Positions 63,330 through 64,000 of a DNA stretch of 64,000 nt are shown here, piece by piece. A program made the position numbers and the translations under genes. The notes beneath the pieces are model-generated. The model ran no database searches and was not told the origin of the DNA. It saw nothing but the letters and a program-made list of their open reading frames with translations. Where the stretch lies: positions 485,501-549,500 of the forward strand of contig NZ_OLMF01000004.1 of assembly GCF_900290195.1 (NCBI RefSeq), given 5' to 3'. Origin of the DNA: Anaerococcus marasmi (GTDB taxonomy: Bacteria > Bacillota > Clostridia > Tissierellales > Peptoniphilaceae). Position 1 is the first letter of the stretch, and the number at the start of each line of letters is the position of its first letter.

Positions 63330-63338
63330 TGGTATAAT
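63330..63338 (+). promoter_or_regulatory. Extended -10 of the DUF1624-like gene
   Basis: TGGTATAAT on the plus strand, 17 bases before the ATG. No clear -35. The leader is about ten bases with AAGGAG. Confidence 0.6.
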
Positions 63339-63355
63339 TTAAACAAGGAGTTTAT

Positions 63356-64000
63356 ATGAAGAGAAATTATTATTTGGATAGCTTTAGAGGATTTACTATT
63401 ATATCGATGGTCCTTTTCCACCTCGCCTATAATATTAATTACTATAGACCCATAGGCTGGTATGACGGAACTACATTCAATAGAATACGGCAGCTATCAA
63501 TAGCTATATCGTTTTTTTTAATCTCGGGATTTACATCAAGCCTTCTTCCATATGATAAGAATATCAAAAGAGGTATAAAGACTTCGATGCTAGGCTTTGC
63601 TATTACCCTAAGTACTTATATTTTTGCAAAGGATCAACTAATTGTATGGGGAGTCCTAAACGGATTGGGCCTTTCTATGATTGTTTCAGGACTTATCCAA
63701 AGATTTTGGAAGATCCCTCCATACTTTGCTATTATTTTTATCCTAATTTTTATAGGAACTTATAATGTTCCAAGAGCTTCCTTGACTGGCTTTAAATTAT
63801 TTGATGATTTATATGAAAATAATATCTTTATATTAGGTTTTCCTTCATCAAGCTTTACTTCAACAGATTATTTTCCTTTAATACCTTGGATTTTCGCTTA
63901 TCTTACTGGCCTAAGTGCAGGGAATTATCGTAACAATAAGAATTTAGTCAAGGGAAATGATAATATCCTCGCAAAGATAGGAAGACTTTCAATGCCAATT
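63356..64000 (+). CDS. Membrane acyltransferase-like protein (DUF1624/HGSNAT type), 3' part outside the window
   Basis: The first 215 codons of a gene that runs past the window edge. The N-terminus RNYYLDSFRGFTIISMVLFH, with the D-x-x-RG pattern in the first membrane helix, and at least five further hydrophobic segments (for example ISFFLISGFTSS and IPWIFAYLTGLSAG) match heparan-alpha-glucosaminide acetyltransferase-like membrane proteins. These transfer acyl groups to sugars or cell-envelope polymers; the substrate is unknown here. AAGGAG is five bases before the ATG. Divergent from the PfpI gene. Confidence 0.8.
   Translation, partial: MKRNYYLDSFRGFTIISMVLFHLAYNINYYRPIGWYDGTTFNRIRQLSIAISFFLISGFTSSLLPYDKNIKRGIKTSMLGFAITLSTYIFAKDQLIVWGVLNGLGLSMIVSGLIQRFWKIPPYFAIIFILIFIGTYNVPRASLTGFKLFDDLYENNIFILGFPSSSFTSTDYFPLIPWIFAYLTGLSAGNYRNNKNLVKGNDNILAKIGRLSMPI

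Noticed and set aside
1-64000. rRNA, tRNA, CRISPR, insertion sequence, prophage or integron
   Set aside because: I saw no tRNA-like clover leaf ends, spaced repeats, transposase or integrase motifs in any gap; gaps are all under about 200 bases and hold promoters or terminators.

Overview
The window is a gene-dense, AT-rich chromosomal segment from an obligately anaerobic, low-GC Gram-positive bacterium. The evidence is a class III (glycyl-radical) ribonucleotide reductase, a pyruvate:ferredoxin oxidoreductase, a V-type ATPase, a SCIFF peptide with its radical-SAM maturase, an IspH-ribosomal protein S1 fusion, and Bacillus/Clostridium-like gene order around efp-nusB-xseAB-ispA-argR-recN and yloU-fakA-recG. 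A Peptoniphilaceae member such as Anaerococcus fits best, but that placement is inference. No rRNA, tRNA, CRISPR array, prophage, insertion sequence or resistance island was seen. Most genes lie on the minus strand, which suggests that strand is co-oriented with replication.

Layout. 0-5.7 kb: a serine hydrolase cut by the window edge, a 23S rRNA uracil methyltransferase, a nuclease-helicase fusion of the DinG/XPD type, an NfsA-like nitroreductase, and folT under a tetrahydrofolate riboswitch. 5.7-9.8 kb: TPM and LemA envelope proteins downstream of nrdG-nrdD, whose promoter carries two NrdR boxes. 10-15 kb: clpB and a type II J-protein behind a CtsR operator, then apt and a LytR-CpsA-Psr protein. 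15-18.1 kb (plus strand): a PLP decarboxylase-family protein, scfA (SCIFF) and scfB. 18.2-26.5 kb: a nine-gene V-ATPase operon in which subunit I is split by an in-frame stop and carries a coiled-coil segment resembling the otherwise missing subunit G. 26.6-40.7 kb: miaB and then a long housekeeping series from efp to ispH-S1, interrupted by a terminator before baiN. 40.7-47.4 kb: tmcAL on the plus strand, convergent with yloU-fakA-recG-rsmD-coaD-coiled-coil protein. 47.5-56 kb: pyruvate:ferredoxin oxidoreductase, then hprK-uvrC-pepP. 56-64 kb: ychF-tdk, map, a second nitroreductase, a UvrD-like helicase, folC, a PfpI-family protein and the start of a DUF1624-like membrane acyltransferase.

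How the genes work together. folT and folC suggest uptake and polyglutamylation of folate under folate feedback. The reductase, PFOR and radical-SAM enzymes are all oxygen-sensitive. Promoters are readable at many places. Several use an extended -10 of the form TGNTATAAT or TGNTAAAAT, and in two of them (baiN and the UvrD-like helicase) the predicted transcript starts at the start codon itself, so those messages may be leaderless. The most unusual coding feature is the rearranged V-ATPase operon: split subunit I with a G-like insert, a short subunit F, and subunit C first.
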